Translations under genes and position numbers: made by a program
Assembly: GCA_030041305.1 (NCBI GenBank)
Contig: JASHOC010000048.1
Coordinates: 1 to 41,195, forward strand
Length of the DNA stretch: 41,195 nucleotides
Source of the DNA: Acidobacteriaceae bacterium
GTDB lineage: Bacteria > Acidobacteriota > Terriglobia > Terriglobales > Acidobacteriaceae
Reading direction: 5' to 3'
The notes under the pieces: generated by a model
The model's input: only the letters and a program-made list of their open reading frames with translations
What the model was told of the DNA's origin: nothing
Database searches by the model: none
In this document: piece by piece, positions 16,403 to 24,807 of the stretch
Numbering within the stretch: position 1 is the stretch's first letter
Layout: every line of letters starts with the position of its first letter

Positions 16403-19264
16403 TCACATCCCGCTCCCGCCTGTCGGTGGCGGCGCGGACAAGGAAGCTTCAGGAGGGGCGGGCTTCGACGCAGTTCCACTTGCGGAGGGGCTGGTGCCGG
16501 CGGGAGCAGCGTCCGCCGGAGGCTTGGCCGGCGCGGCGGAAGTTTGTCCCGGAGCGGGCGCAGCCGTTTGCGCAGCGGCGGGCTTCGTTTTAGCCGGCGC
16601 TCCATTTGGATCGCCGGAATTCTTATTCGCTGGGCCCGACGAATTGCCCGACTGCGGAGTCTCCGGAGCGGGCGAGCCGGCGCCCCCTTCCGGATTCGCC
16701 GGTGCGGCCGATGGCGGTGTTTCGGGCGCGCCGGAAGACGTGGGCGGCGAAGGCGAACCTTCCGGCGCGGGCTGAGCCGCCGGCGTCGGAGCTTCACTCG
16801 CGACCGCCTTCGATTCGGCCAGAGTGATCGTGGCGACCGGCAGCGTCACGGTCTGTACAGTCGCGGGATCGTCGCGCAGCTTCACGTAGAGCAGGCCATT
16901 GGAGGGGTGGGGCACGATGAGCTCGGTTCCCGTGAATTCAGGCGGTACAGGGGTCGCATTATCGAATTGAGGCGTAGCGGCGATCGAGCTGGCGAGGAAG
17001 AGATTGCTTCCCGACAGCATGCAAGGCTTGGAGAGCTGGCGGGGGCAGCGCAATTCCTTGAAGCCCGGCACGCGCACCAGGGTTCCCAGCGGCACCCAGT
17101 CTCCGGCCTCGCCGTCGGCGGCCACGGCGCGCACGCGCACCGGGCCAAAGGCCGAGGAGCCGAACCGCGACACAGGCTCGAGCGAGGCTTCGGCGGTTGT
17201 AGCGTCTTCCAGCATGAGGCTGCCGTCTTTGAGGTCGAGCATGGTGTCAAAGCTCGAATCGGTGGCGGCCAGTTCCACTTTTTCGCTCCGCGAGAAGGCA
17301 GCCGGCGTGCTGGACTTGAGAAAGAACACCAGCCGGTCGTCGACAGGCAGATCATCGGGACTTCCCAGTTGCACCGGCGGCAGATCGCTGGAGGCGTTGG
17401 GTTGAACGCCTTTGCTGAGTAACACGATTTGGGGGCGTGGAGACTCGACCGTGACGGAAGCCTCCAGCTTGCGGCCGTCCTTCAGTTCCACCTCGGCGGT
17501 GTAATCGGCCCCGGGCTCCAAACCTGCAGTCGAGCCACCGGCTTTCAGCACCAGTTGGTCGAGATTCACGACACGGCTGAGCGTGGAGGGGGTAAGGACA
17601 ATTCCGTGCAGCCGGGCCATGGCCACTTCGTCCAGACGCGTTCCGGACAGGATGGCTTGCTTATCGCCCGCGTTTAGGGTCAGACCTTCGAGGGAAGCCG
17701 CGGCGTCGTAGGCCGTCATTTTGAGCCGGTCCGGTTCCTTAAGCCCGTATTGAGCGACCGTCAATTCGACAGGACCGGGAGAGGCCTTCTGGAGAGGCAC
17801 TTTGAACTGTAGAGTGTCCGGCTTGGGAGAAGACCAGGACAGAGTCACCGGCTTGAGCTCCTGGATTGCGGCCTCGACCTTCTGCACGCACTGGGTGCTC
17901 TGTCCCACCAGGTGGAGGGTGTCTTCGCGGCCCACCACCAGGGCAGATTGGTCGCTTGCCTCCAGCACCCACTTGCCAGATTCCGGCGAAAACAAATGAA
18001 ACGTTGGTCCTTCCCAGTCGTCGAAGCCCCATTTGCCGCGCAATTCGGCGTTGAGGGGTCCGGGAGGCAACGAAGGCGCGGGCTCGGCGAAAACGAGACC
18101 GCCGCGGACGGGGTCGGCGATTACGGACACGTCGACCGGATGGCCTGCTGGCGACGAGCCCTCTCCATTGGCTTGCGGTTCAATGTGCAGGAAGAGATTG
18201 TGGGCAAGTTGGGTGGCGAACACCAGTGGCGCTCCCTCGGCCGGCAGCACCAAGGCGGGTTTGGTGGCGCAGAAGTCGTCTTCGGGATTGACCTGATACA
18301 GCGGTTCGGCCCGGGCGGGACCGATGGGAGGCAGTCCGATCACCACCACCGATTTGGGATTGCGAAACGAAGGCGGCATATTCAGCCGCAGATTGAGAGT
18401 GTCGGTGGTGGGCAGCGCCAGCGCGGGTATGTACTGGAAGTGCGCGGTGTGCAGCGAGGAGAGAATGCGAGCCGTGTCGACGATGGCGCCGATGTAGGGG
18501 CTGTATATGCCCGCACCGCCAAAGCTGGTCGAGCTGAGCTGGTTCACCAGATCGAGCGCGCTGCCGTTGGCCAACTGATTCACCAGCGACTGCGCGTTGG
18601 CGTCGTCCAGGACCATGCCTTCGGAGTTCTGAGAGAGACAGGAGGCCTGCTGGTCAGCGGGTTTGCTGAAGCAGCTCTCGTTGATCTTGATGCCCAGGCT
18701 GCGAGCGGCCATCTCGGCGTGTTTCTTCAGCAGGGCGGGGTTGGTCTGGGAGGTGATTTTGACATCGCTGAGGTAGTTTTCCAGCCGCATTCTCTCCCAG
18801 CTTGCAGCCTGCAAATCCTGATCGGCGCGCACAAAGGAGCCAGGTTCCGCGCGAACCGCCTTGCGCAGGGTGTTGAAGTCGCCGCCGGTCTCCGGGGCCA
18901 GGAAAAGCAGCGCCTGCTGCGCCCCCTCGGGTACAGTCACAAATACGCCTTCGTCGTGGGCCTCGCGGGTCCAGGTCTCCACGCGCGTAAACCACTCCGG
19001 AGGGGGCGGATTGGTGGTTCCGCGCAGAAACGCGACCACCAGCACGAAATGGGCGGACTGGGTTTCGGGCAGGTCGGGATGAACCCAAAGCCGGTCCCCG
19101 GGCAAGAGATTCGGGGCTTCCGAGATGGGCAGGGTCATCGATCCGCGCTTCACGTGCACGTCCACCTTGGGACCGGCGAGATCGAACGCCGGTCCATCGG
19201 CGTGCAGTCCGGTTGCAGCCAAAGCCCACAACAGGGGCGCCAAAAACCGCCAGCTACGAGGCAT
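16403..19264 (-). CDS. Large exported protein of unknown function with Pro/Ala-rich C-terminal tail
   Basis: 953 residues from the ATG at 19264, which has AGGAG just upstream and gives a clear signal peptide (MPRSWRFLAPLLWALAATGLHA). The family is not recognised. The body (about 25-800) contains repeated beta-rich passages with Ig-like or surface-protein character (ADYTAEVELKDGRKLEASVTVESPRP, ELIVPHPSNGLLYVKLRDD). The final 150 residues are almost entirely Pro, Ala, Ser, Gly and Thr (APTPAAQPAPEGSPSPPTSS...), a disordered tail or wall-spanning stalk. Three Cys-containing segments (near ESCFSKPADQQASC and LRCPRQLSKPC) could form disulfides outside the cytoplasm. It ends three bases from iscX, so the two transcripts must overlap. 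Its upstream region has three repeated palindromic units. Confidence 0.7.
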   Translation of the reverse strand: MPRSWRFLAPLLWALAATGLHADGPAFDLAGPKVDVHVKRGSMTLPISEAPNLLPGDRLWVHPDLPETQSAHFVLVVAFLRGTTNPPPPEWFTRVETWTREAHDEGVFVTVPEGAQQALLFLAPETGGDFNTLRKAVRAEPGSFVRADQDLQAASWERMRLENYLSDVKITSQTNPALLKKHAEMAARSLGIKINESCFSKPADQQASCLSQNSEGMVLDDANAQSLVNQLANGSALDLVNQLSSTSFGGAGIYSPYIGAIVDTARILSSLHTAHFQYIPALALPTTDTLNLRLNMPPSFRNPKSVVVIGLPPIGPARAEPLYQVNPEDDFCATKPALVLPAEGAPLVFATQLAHNLFLHIEPQANGEGSSPAGHPVDVSVIADPVRGGLVFAEPAPSLPPGPLNAELRGKWGFDDWEGPTFHLFSPESGKWVLEASDQSALVVGREDTLHLVGQSTQCVQKVEAAIQELKPVTLSWSSPKPDTLQFKVPLQKASPGPVELTVAQYGLKEPDRLKMTAYDAAASLEGLTLNAGDKQAILSGTRLDEVAMARLHGIVLTPSTLSRVVNLDQLVLKAGGSTAGLEPGADYTAEVELKDGRKLEASVTVESPRPQIVLLSKGVQPNASSDLPPVQLGSPDDLPVDDRLVFFLKSSTPAAFSRSEKVELAATDSSFDTMLDLKDGSLMLEDATTAEASLEPVSRFGSSAFGPVRVRAVAADGEAGDWVPLGTLVRVPGFKELRCPRQLSKPCMLSGSNLFLASSIAATPQFDNATPVPPEFTGTELIVPHPSNGLLYVKLRDDPATVQTVTLPVATITLAESKAVASEAPTPAAQPAPEGSPSPPTSSGAPETPPSAAPANPEGGAGSPAPETPQSGNSSGPANKNSGDPNGAPAKTKPAAAQTAAPAPGQTSAAPAKPPADAAPAGTSPSASGTASKPAPPEASLSAPPPTGGSGM

Positions 19265-19272
19265 GACTCCTA

Positions 19273-19368
19273 TTGTACGAATTCCCCCGACATCGGGAAG
19301 CGGGTTGTTCAAATTCCCCGCCCCCTATCGTCGCGAAGCGCGTTGTACGCATTCCCCGACATCGGGAA
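19273..19368. repeat. Three direct repeats with a CCCGA-CA-TCGGG palindrome upstream of the 953-residue protein gene
   Basis: A unit of about 26 bases beginning TTGTACG and containing ATTCCCC and GACATCGGGAA occurs at 19273-19299 and again at 19343-19368. A shortened copy (TTGTTC, AATTCCCCG) starts at 19305. The full copies hold the inverted repeat TTCCC/GGGAA around CGACATC. They sit immediately upstream of the minus-strand start codon at 19264, where an operator array would be placed. Confidence 0.55.
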
Positions 19369-20012
19369 CGGTGGCGCGCTCAATTTCGCGAAACCCGGGT
19401 GAGCTAAGGCACAGGGACCGCTTTTTGACCTTCGCGGCGGGCCATTTTCAGGTAAACTGGAGGGCGTATAGCTTTTCTTTCGTACGAGTAGAGTTTCTCG
19501 AAGACAACTGCAGAAAAAAAGGAAGCGTGGGAACAACGGCTTTAGGTCGGATTGAGACCCTTTATAAACGCATGGCCCAACCACCAAAATTGGAGAAAAT
19601 GCCAGGGGCCCCTTTATGCTGGCCGGATCGGGCATGATTCCGACATATCAGATATAAGGGTGCTTCAAACACTCCCAATCGGCCCTACCGGAGCAGCGGG
19701 CGGGGCGACGTCTATTGTTGCAGATTACAAGCTCGCAATGGACAGATGCGGAAAACGGCCGGGCCAAAGGCGCAATAGATAAGGAGAACGATCTTGCCGG
19801 CCACGGGTACGCGGATGTGGATGGTATGCCGTTCATCTTTGTCGGCCGAAAGCGCACGTTGGATCCAGCTTACCGAAGGAGTGCGCATCGAGCATCGGGC
19901 AGGGAATAATCGTTTAAACTGAGCGCGCCGGGGCGAAGCCCAAACAGCCGGTAAAGGGGCAAACGCCGCCAACGGCGGCCGCGAGCGCGGCTTTTAGAGA
20001 TGGAGAGACGCG
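19369..20012. other. Intergenic region, no convincing gene
   Basis: About 640 bases between the divergent 953-residue protein gene and the PIN pair. Overlapping frames are open on both strands at 19712-19972 (on plus from a start at 19715), but neither has a ribosome site or recognisable content. Transcription elements for both neighbours must be here. The only clear structures are the upstream repeats at 19273-19368 and the hairpins at 19965-19995. Confidence 0.4.
19965..19995 (+). terminator. Tandem GC-rich hairpins followed by TTTT in the leader of the PIN pair
   Basis: GCCGCC-AAC-GGCGGC (19965-19979) partly overlaps GCCGC-GAGC-GCGGC (19978-19991), which is followed directly by TTTT at 19992-19995. 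This has the form of a weak intrinsic terminator with a competing stem, 18 bases before the ATG at 20013. It could be an attenuator of the two-gene operon. Structure by eye only. Confidence 0.35.
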
Positions 20013-20729
20013 ATGAAATCAACAAGGGCTGCGCAGGGCAGCATCGAGAACAGCAACCTGAGCATTCCCGCAGCAGAAGAGATTATTGAAGAGGCATTGA
20101 CGGAGTTGGCGTACTCGCAGGATCCGGGCATGGCGCGGGCGCTGCGCTTTCTAGCCCCTCCCGGGTATCGCGCCATCGTGGAGCTGTGCAGCGAAAACGG
20201 CCGCAGCAAGCGCCGCAACGCTTCGGCGGACACGTGGACCCCGGAAGAAGATGAAGTGCGCATCTACTTTGAGCGCATCAGCGATGGAGAATCGTATGCG
20301 CGTCCTGTGCGCGCGCCGCGAGCAACGGCCGCTCCCACCTTCGACGAAGAGGAAGCGCCCGAGACCATTGTGCCGGCCGACATGGACGTGCGCGTCAAGG
20401 AACTGTGCGCCGCCTTGGCTGAAGCGGAGCGGGGCGGTCACGCCTTCATCGCCCTCAAATGGTTCCGTGATTCGTTTTTGCCGCGCAAGGCCTTCCGCTG
20501 GAATCAGCACCCGGATACCCGCCAATCGGTCCTGGCCGAGGCGATTCAGCGGGGAGTGGTGTTGACCAGCAAGATCGCAAATCCTAAAACCCCGGCGTAC
20601 CCCACCACTACCATCCGGCTGAACCGGGCCGAGGCGGGCCTGCCGGAGGAAACGCCGCGCTTCCATCCGGTTGCCGTCCAGGGTGAGCCTCTGGCCGAGG
20701 TCATCGAGCAAGAGCGGGGTGCCGAGTGA
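20013..20729 (+). CDS. Hypothetical protein, probable winged-helix-like C-terminus, partner of PIN-like protein
   Basis: 238 residues; the ATG follows GGAGAG by six bases. The N-terminal third is helical (AAEEIIEEALTELAYSQDPGMARALRF). The middle is charged and probably disordered. Residues about 125-215 (VRVKELCAALAEAERGGHAFIALKWFRDSF ... TTTIRLNRAEAG) have the helix-helix-helix-strand pattern of a winged helix or a LOTUS/OST-HTH-like RNA-binding fold; this is a guess from pattern. Its stop overlaps the GTG of the PIN-like gene by four bases, so the two are translationally coupled, the arrangement of an antitoxin-toxin pair. At 238 residues it is far larger than a VapB antitoxin. I do not recognise the family. 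Confidence 0.6.
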   Translation: MKSTRAAQGSIENSNLSIPAAEEIIEEALTELAYSQDPGMARALRFLAPPGYRAIVELCSENGRSKRRNASADTWTPEEDEVRIYFERISDGESYARPVRAPRATAAPTFDEEEAPETIVPADMDVRVKELCAALAEAERGGHAFIALKWFRDSFLPRKAFRWNQHPDTRQSVLAEAIQRGVVLTSKIANPKTPAYPTTTIRLNRAEAGLPEETPRFHPVAVQGEPLAEVIEQERGAE

Positions 20730-21202
20730 GCCTGTACTATCTCGAGGCTACCGCGTTCGCCAAATTGTTTGTGCAGGAGCCGGGCACGGCTGCGCTCATT
20801 CGGCTCATGGAATCGGTGGATGACAACCGCAAGCTGATCTCGGCTGGCACCCCGCTCGAAGTATATGCGGCGATCCGCCGCCGGGAGCGAGCGGGCGACA
20901 TCAGCGCAGACGATGCGACAGCGGCGCTGGAGGTTTTGCGGATCGAAGCCGCCCGCACCGTGCAGCAGCCGCTCAACCCGGCGGTGCTCGAGGCCGCGCG
21001 CCAGCTTCTCGACCGGACTTCGCTGGGCTGGCCATCGGCGCTCCAACTGGGCGCCGCGCTGACCGCACGCGACATGTTCCAGGGCACTTCGATCACGTTT
21101 GTCTCCGCCTCTCCGCAACTGATTGAAGCCGCCAAAGCCGAAGGACTCGAGACCCTCGATCCCTCCCGGGAACTCGACGAAGCGGTGAAGGAAATCGATT
21201 AG
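20726..21202 (+). CDS. PIN-like domain protein with altered catalytic residues
   Basis: 158 residues from a GTG overlapping the previous stop. The fold signature is PIN/VapC-like: YYLEATAFAKLFVQEPGT matches the usual YLD(S/T)SALVKLYVxExG start, PLEVYAAIRRR matches the second motif, GWPSALQLGAALTARD the third (usually LDALHLA) and ITFVSASPQLIEAAKAEG the fourth (usually FVTAD.RL). Of the four acidic metal ligands only Glu45 is intact: the first Asp is Glu7, the third is Ser104, the fourth Ser129. It probably cannot cleave RNA in the normal way. It may act as an RNA-binding or regulatory subunit with its coupled neighbour, or be a decayed toxin. The adjacent gene supports a complex. Confidence 0.7.
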   Translation: MSLYYLEATAFAKLFVQEPGTAALIRLMESVDDNRKLISAGTPLEVYAAIRRRERAGDISADDATAALEVLRIEAARTVQQPLNPAVLEAARQLLDRTSLGWPSALQLGAALTARDMFQGTSITFVSASPQLIEAAKAEGLETLDPSRELDEAVKEID

Positions 21203-21341
21203 CTTCCCGCGATGGTGCGATTGGTGTTGCGTCTCCGGCCGAACCCCGTTACCGTATATGGATTGGGTGAAGGGTGACCGTGCGCCAGGCCGCTCGGTGC
21301 AGGCCGGCGATCGGCAACCGTTGCGAGAGGTAACGAAAAGC

Positions 21342-21686
21342 ATGGCCCGACTGCTTGTCCATTGGGCGCTCAGCGCCATCGCGCTTTTGCTGGTGTCGAA
21401 ACTCGTGCCCGGGTTTTACGTTCGGGGACTTTGGCCGGCGCTGATTGCCGCCTTGGTGATCGGACTGTTGAACGCGACGGTTGGCCTCTTTCTCAAGATC
21501 ATCACCTTTCCTCTCAGCATTCTCACCCTGGGGCTCTTTCTGCTGGTCATCAATGGGTTCATGATCCTGGTGGCGTCGAGCGTCGTGCGTGGCTTCCGCG
21601 TGGAAGGCATTGTGCCCGCGTTCTGGGGCGCGGTGGCTCTGGCGATTCTGGGGATTGTCATCCGTGCCCTGGTGAGGGAGACGTAG
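21342..21686 (+). CDS. Four-TM membrane protein of the phage-holin superfamily IV (Phage_holin_4_2) type
   Basis: 114 residues from the ATG at 21342, the normal length of the family; GAGAGG lies about 11 bases upstream, and an in-frame ATG at 21258 would add a hydrophilic segment that looks non-coding. Four hydrophobic helices are visible: LVHWALSAIALLLVSKLV, ALIAALVIGLLNATVGLF, ILTLGLFLLVINGFMILVAS and GAVALAILGIVIRALV, with the typical FPLSILTLGLFLLVING motif. Chromosomal members are common in bacteria without any prophage, and their role is unknown. There are no lysis or phage genes nearby, so holin activity should not be assumed. Confidence 0.85.
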   Translation: MARLLVHWALSAIALLLVSKLVPGFYVRGLWPALIAALVIGLLNATVGLFLKIITFPLSILTLGLFLLVINGFMILVASSVVRGFRVEGIVPAFWGAVALAILGIVIRALVRET

Positions 21687-21905
21687 TTTGCGCGCTCGCA
21701 TGCGCTGATTGCCGAAGAATCGATCAGCTTTCCTGGCGTCATTCGCCGAACGCATTCATTACCAGCCGGAAGCCATTAATGTACAGACATTGCCGGATAT
21801 CCGGGGCTTTTTCCCGATTCCTTGTCACCTTTTCGCCGCCATCGGCGTCTATCCATTCCAGAACGTCTGTAAGTCCTTCATTCTCTTCCCCGTGGAGTGA
21901 CCAGG

Positions 21906-22955
21906 TTGCAGACTATTCATATTCTCAAGTCCTGGGGTAAAGTGCTTCTCGGCCATACCCCGATGCTTTCGATTGAGGTCACGCGCGAGTGCCCCCTACG
22001 CTGCCCGGGTTGCTACGCCTTCGGCTCCGATCACCTGGGCGGCGAAATGACACTCCGCGAGCTGGCCGACAAGCGCGGCGACGACTTGGTCAACGGCGTG
22101 CTCGATCTCGTAGACCGGCACAAGCCGTTGCACGTCACGCTGGTGGGCGGCGAGCCGATGGTGCGCCATCGCGAGCTGGGGCGCATTCTTCCGGAGCTGA
22201 GCCGCCGGGGCATTTTCTCGATGGTGGTCACCAGCGGCATTCTGCCCATTCCGTATCCGTGGATCGAGCTGCCCCGTCTTACCGTGGCCGTTTCCATTGA
22301 CGGGCTGCCCGAGCATCACAACGTGCGCCGCCATCCGGCGACGTATGAGCGCATCCTCGGCAACCTGGCGGGGCGCACCGTGAATATCCACTTGACCATT
22401 ACGGCGCAAATGTTCACTAGGCCCGGCTATTTTGAGGAGTACGCGCGCTTCTGGAGCGCCCGGCCGGAGGTGCGCCACATCTGGGTAAGCCTCTATTCGC
22501 CGCAGCAGGGCGAACAGAGCGCCGAGCGCCTGAGCCCGGCACAGCGGGAAATGCTGGCCGCCGAACTGCCGCGGCTGCACAGGCTTTATCCCAAGCTGCT
22601 GACTTCGGCCGGTTACGTGCGCGCGCTTCTTCATCCGCCTGCTTCCCCGGCCGACTGCACCTTTTCCCGCCTTTCGAAGAACTACTCAGCCGACCTCCGC
22701 ACCCATGTCGAGCCGTGCGTCTTCGGTGGCAATCCCGATTGCTCGCAATGCGGCTGCTCGGCCAGTGCCGGTGCGCAATGGGTCAGCGGTATGCGCCTCG
22801 CTGGTCCCCTCAAAGTGCGCCATCTCATGCACGGCTCCATGGCCGTGGGTAGCGCGGTGGCCCATTTGCAGGACGCTGCACGCCCAGCGTGGATCGAGCG
22901 CATCGAGGGCTCCGCCAAGCCGGACCGGGCGCTGGTGCAGATTTCGATGGATTAG
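21906..22955 (+). CDS. Radical SAM enzyme with a Cys-rich C-terminal segment, substrate unknown
   Basis: 349 residues from the TTG at 21906, chosen because GGAG at 21894-21897 has ideal spacing; the in-frame GTG at 21897 overlaps that site. The SAM-cluster motif C-x3-C-x2-C lies at Cys29, Cys33, Cys36 (TRECPLRCPGCYAFG), followed by the glycine motif TLVGGEPMVRH. A C-terminal group of cysteines (ADCTF, then EPCVFGGNPDCSQCGCSAS) could bind an auxiliary 4Fe-4S cluster, as in SPASM-type enzymes, although the spacing is not the canonical one. The preceding 210 bases hold no gene. The thiolase gene follows 129 bases later. There is no peptide precursor gene next to it that I can see. It may act on a lipid, cofactor or protein. 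Confidence 0.85.
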   Translation: MQTIHILKSWGKVLLGHTPMLSIEVTRECPLRCPGCYAFGSDHLGGEMTLRELADKRGDDLVNGVLDLVDRHKPLHVTLVGGEPMVRHRELGRILPELSRRGIFSMVVTSGILPIPYPWIELPRLTVAVSIDGLPEHHNVRRHPATYERILGNLAGRTVNIHLTITAQMFTRPGYFEEYARFWSARPEVRHIWVSLYSPQQGEQSAERLSPAQREMLAAELPRLHRLYPKLLTSAGYVRALLHPPASPADCTFSRLSKNYSADLRTHVEPCVFGGNPDCSQCGCSASAGAQWVSGMRLAGPLKVRHLMHGSMAVGSAVAHLQDAARPAWIERIEGSAKPDRALVQISMD

Positions 22956-23084
22956 GGCCTGTGAACGGGATGGGGATGGCGGCGACTTGCCTGATGCGAT
23001 TTCCCGTGCAACTGCATCTAATGGGCGACAGGGCAGGCGCCGTCCCTGAGCAGTGATCGCGGTCCACAGTCCGCGGGAGTTCCT

Positions 23085-24269
23085 ATGCCTGAAGCCGTTC
23101 TTGTCAGCGCCGTTCGCACCCCGGTAGGCCGCGCGCCGCGCGGCGCGCTCTCCACCTCCCGCCCCGACGATCTCGCCGCACTGGCCGTGGGCAAGGCTTT
23201 GGAGAGGGTTCCTGCCGTTGCGAAAAGCGAAATCGACGACGTGATCCTGGGCTGCGCGCAGCCCGAGGGCGAGCAGGGCTGGGACCTGGCGCGCTGGGCG
23301 ATTCTGCGCGCGGGGCTGCCGGTGGAGATTCCGGGAGTGACGGTGAACCGGCTCTGCTCTTCGGGCGTCGAGGCTATTGCGCAAGCCGATCAGCGCATCC
23401 GCGCCGGGGGAGCGCGCGTCATCGTGGCCGGCGGCGCCGAATCCATGAGCCTCATTCCCATGGGAGGCGCCAAACCGAGCCCCAACCCCTGGCTGGCCGA
23501 ACATTACCCGGCCTCGCTGCTCACCATGGGGCTGACCGCAGAGCGCGTGGCGCGTCACTACAAGGTGGCGCGCGAGGACCAGGACGCTTTTGCTTTCGCC
23601 AGCCATCAAAAAGCTTTGGCCGCGCAGAAGGCTGGCCGCTTCGACGAGGAACTGATTCCCGTGCCCGTGACGCTTGCGGTTCCCAACGGCAAACCAGGCC
23701 GGCCCGAAATCCGGGAAAGGACCTTTGCGGCCGACGAAGGCCCGCGCGCCGACACTTCGGAGGAAGCGCTGGCCAAACTCAAACCGGCGTTTCATGCGCA
23801 TGGCTCCGTGACGGCCGGCAACTCTTCGCAGACTTCCGACGGCGCCGCTGCGGCGGTGCTGATGGAGGCCGGCCGCGCGCTGGAGCTGGGCATCAAGCCG
23901 CTGGCGCGCCTGGTGGCCTACGCCGCCATCGGCTGCCTGCCGGAAGAGATGGGCATGGGGCCCGTTGCGGCGGTTCCCAAGGCGCTCGGACGCGCCGGCC
24001 TCAAGCTCGATGATATTGGCTTGATCGAGTTGAACGAGGCCTTTGCCGCGCAGTCGCTGGCGGTGATTCGCACCCTGGGGCTCGACCCTCAGCGCGTTAA
24101 CGTGAATGGCGGCGCCATTGCGCTCGGTCATCCGCTGGGTTGCACAGGCGCAAAACTCACCGCAACCCTTCTGGCAGAGATGCGTCGGCGCAACGTCCGC
24201 TATGGGATGGTGACCATGTGCGTGGGTGGCGGCATGGGCGCGGCGGGAATCTTCGAGAAATTAGAGTAG
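23085..24269 (+). CDS. Thiolase (acetyl-CoA C-acetyltransferase type)
   Basis: 394 residues. Catalyses reversible thiolytic cleavage or condensation of acyl-CoA units, in beta-oxidation or acetoacetyl-CoA formation. The catalytic residues are in their usual places: Cys91 (NRLCSSG), His349 ([12 protein letters not shown]) and Cys379 (MCVGGGMG), matching Cys89/His348/Cys378 of the Zoogloea biosynthetic enzyme. The N-terminus ([17 protein letters not shown]) and GGAESMS are also conserved. A GGGAG lies a few bases before the ATG. No other fatty-acid genes are next to it, so degradative (FadA) and biosynthetic (AtoB/PhaA) roles cannot be separated by sequence. Confidence 0.9.
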   Translation: MPEAVLVSAVRTPVGRAPRGALSTSRPDDLAALAVGKALERVPAVAKSEIDDVILGCAQPEGEQGWDLARWAILRAGLPVEIPGVTVNRLCSSGVEAIAQADQRIRAGGARVIVAGGAESMSLIPMGGAKPSPNPWLAEHYPASLLTMGLTAERVARHYKVAREDQDAFAFASHQKALAAQKAGRFDEELIPVPVTLAVPNGKPGRPEIRERTFAADEGPRADTSEEALAKLKPAFHAHGSVTAGNSSQTSDGAAAAVLMEAGRALELGIKPLARLVAYAAIGCLPEEMGMGPVAAVPKALGRAGLKLDDIGLIELNEAFAAQSLAVIRTLGLDPQRVNVNGGAIALGHPLGCTGAKLTATLLAEMRRRNVRYGMVTMCVGGGMGAAGIFEKLE

Positions 24270-24479
24270 CTTTTTTGCGTGTGTTTTCCCAGGTCCCAAA
24301 AGCGGGGCCTGGGGCGCCCGGCGCTCTCCAGAGGAAGCCGGAAATTTACTCTGCGCAGATGGTCGGGTAGTGTCTGAAATGCGCTTTGATCGCTTTAATG
24401 CTGGCATGACGCTTGCCTGTGGCTGATGCTAATATTCAAGCGCCCCGATTTCAAGACCGAGGCGCTTGATGCTGTTCAA
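24270..24479. terminator. Convergent gap with two hairpins
   Basis: CCAGGTCCC at 24289-24297 pairs with GGGGCCTGG at 24304-24312 (nine pairs including one G-U, six-base loop) and probably ends thiolase transcription. TCAAGCGCC at 24436-24444 pairs perfectly with GGCGCTTGA at 24461-24469 around a 16-base loop and probably ends the minus-strand small gene. Neither has a classical T-run, so efficiency is uncertain. Confidence 0.45.
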
Positions 24480-24689
24480 TTACGTCCATTCGTCTTCTGA
24501 TTTTCCAGGCTGCGGAGCGGGCTTAGGAAAGATGCGGCGTGGATTAGCACCCGCTTCCTCTTTCGTGATTTTACGGATGACACCAGAATCTCCACTGACG
24601 TGAATGATACGGCCGTAGGTTTCGGCGCCAGTGTAGGCGTCCTCAAATACCACTGTGGTACCGACTAGGGGTTTGACTGTCTTTTCCAT
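24480..24689 (-). CDS. Small hypothetical protein, 69 residues
   Basis: The ATG at 24689 has AGAGGA about ten bases upstream; an in-frame ATG at 24770 would add a segment with no ribosome site. The product (MEKTVKPLVGTTVVFEDAYTGAETYGRIIHVSGDSGVIRKI...) looks like a compact beta-barrel of small SH3- or KOW-like type with a charged C-terminal tail (PKPAPQPGKSEDEWT). I do not recognise a family and make no functional claim. It is divergent from the 46-residue membrane protein gene, with a 118-base shared control region. Confidence 0.6.
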   Translation of the reverse strand: MEKTVKPLVGTTVVFEDAYTGAETYGRIIHVSGDSGVIRKITKEEAGANPRRIFPKPAPQPGKSEDEWT

Positions 24690-24807
24690 AGTAAATTTAT
24701 CCTCTTCCTTAGATTTATTTATTGCCTGCGGAGGTGCTGCGGGCATATTGAGCGTACTACGGAAAGTCATGCATTTTCAAACGGGGCACCTTCTGTAAAA
24801 TTCATCC

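Noticed and set aside
17912..19402. Plus-strand open frame of about 500 codons opposite the 953-residue protein
   Set aside because: No ribosome site or domain; the minus-strand frame has a signal peptide, a proper start and a full-length reading.
20726..21202. Active VapC toxin
   Set aside because: Three of the four acidic ligands are replaced and the partner gene is too large for a VapB antitoxin.
21342..21686. Prophage lysis gene
   Set aside because: The holin-IV-like family is common on chromosomes; there are no endolysin, structural or integrase genes nearby.
22686..24131. Minus-strand frame of about 480 codons opposite the radical SAM and thiolase genes
   Set aside because: The thiolase catalytic residues are on the plus strand; the minus frame crosses two unrelated genes and has no domain.
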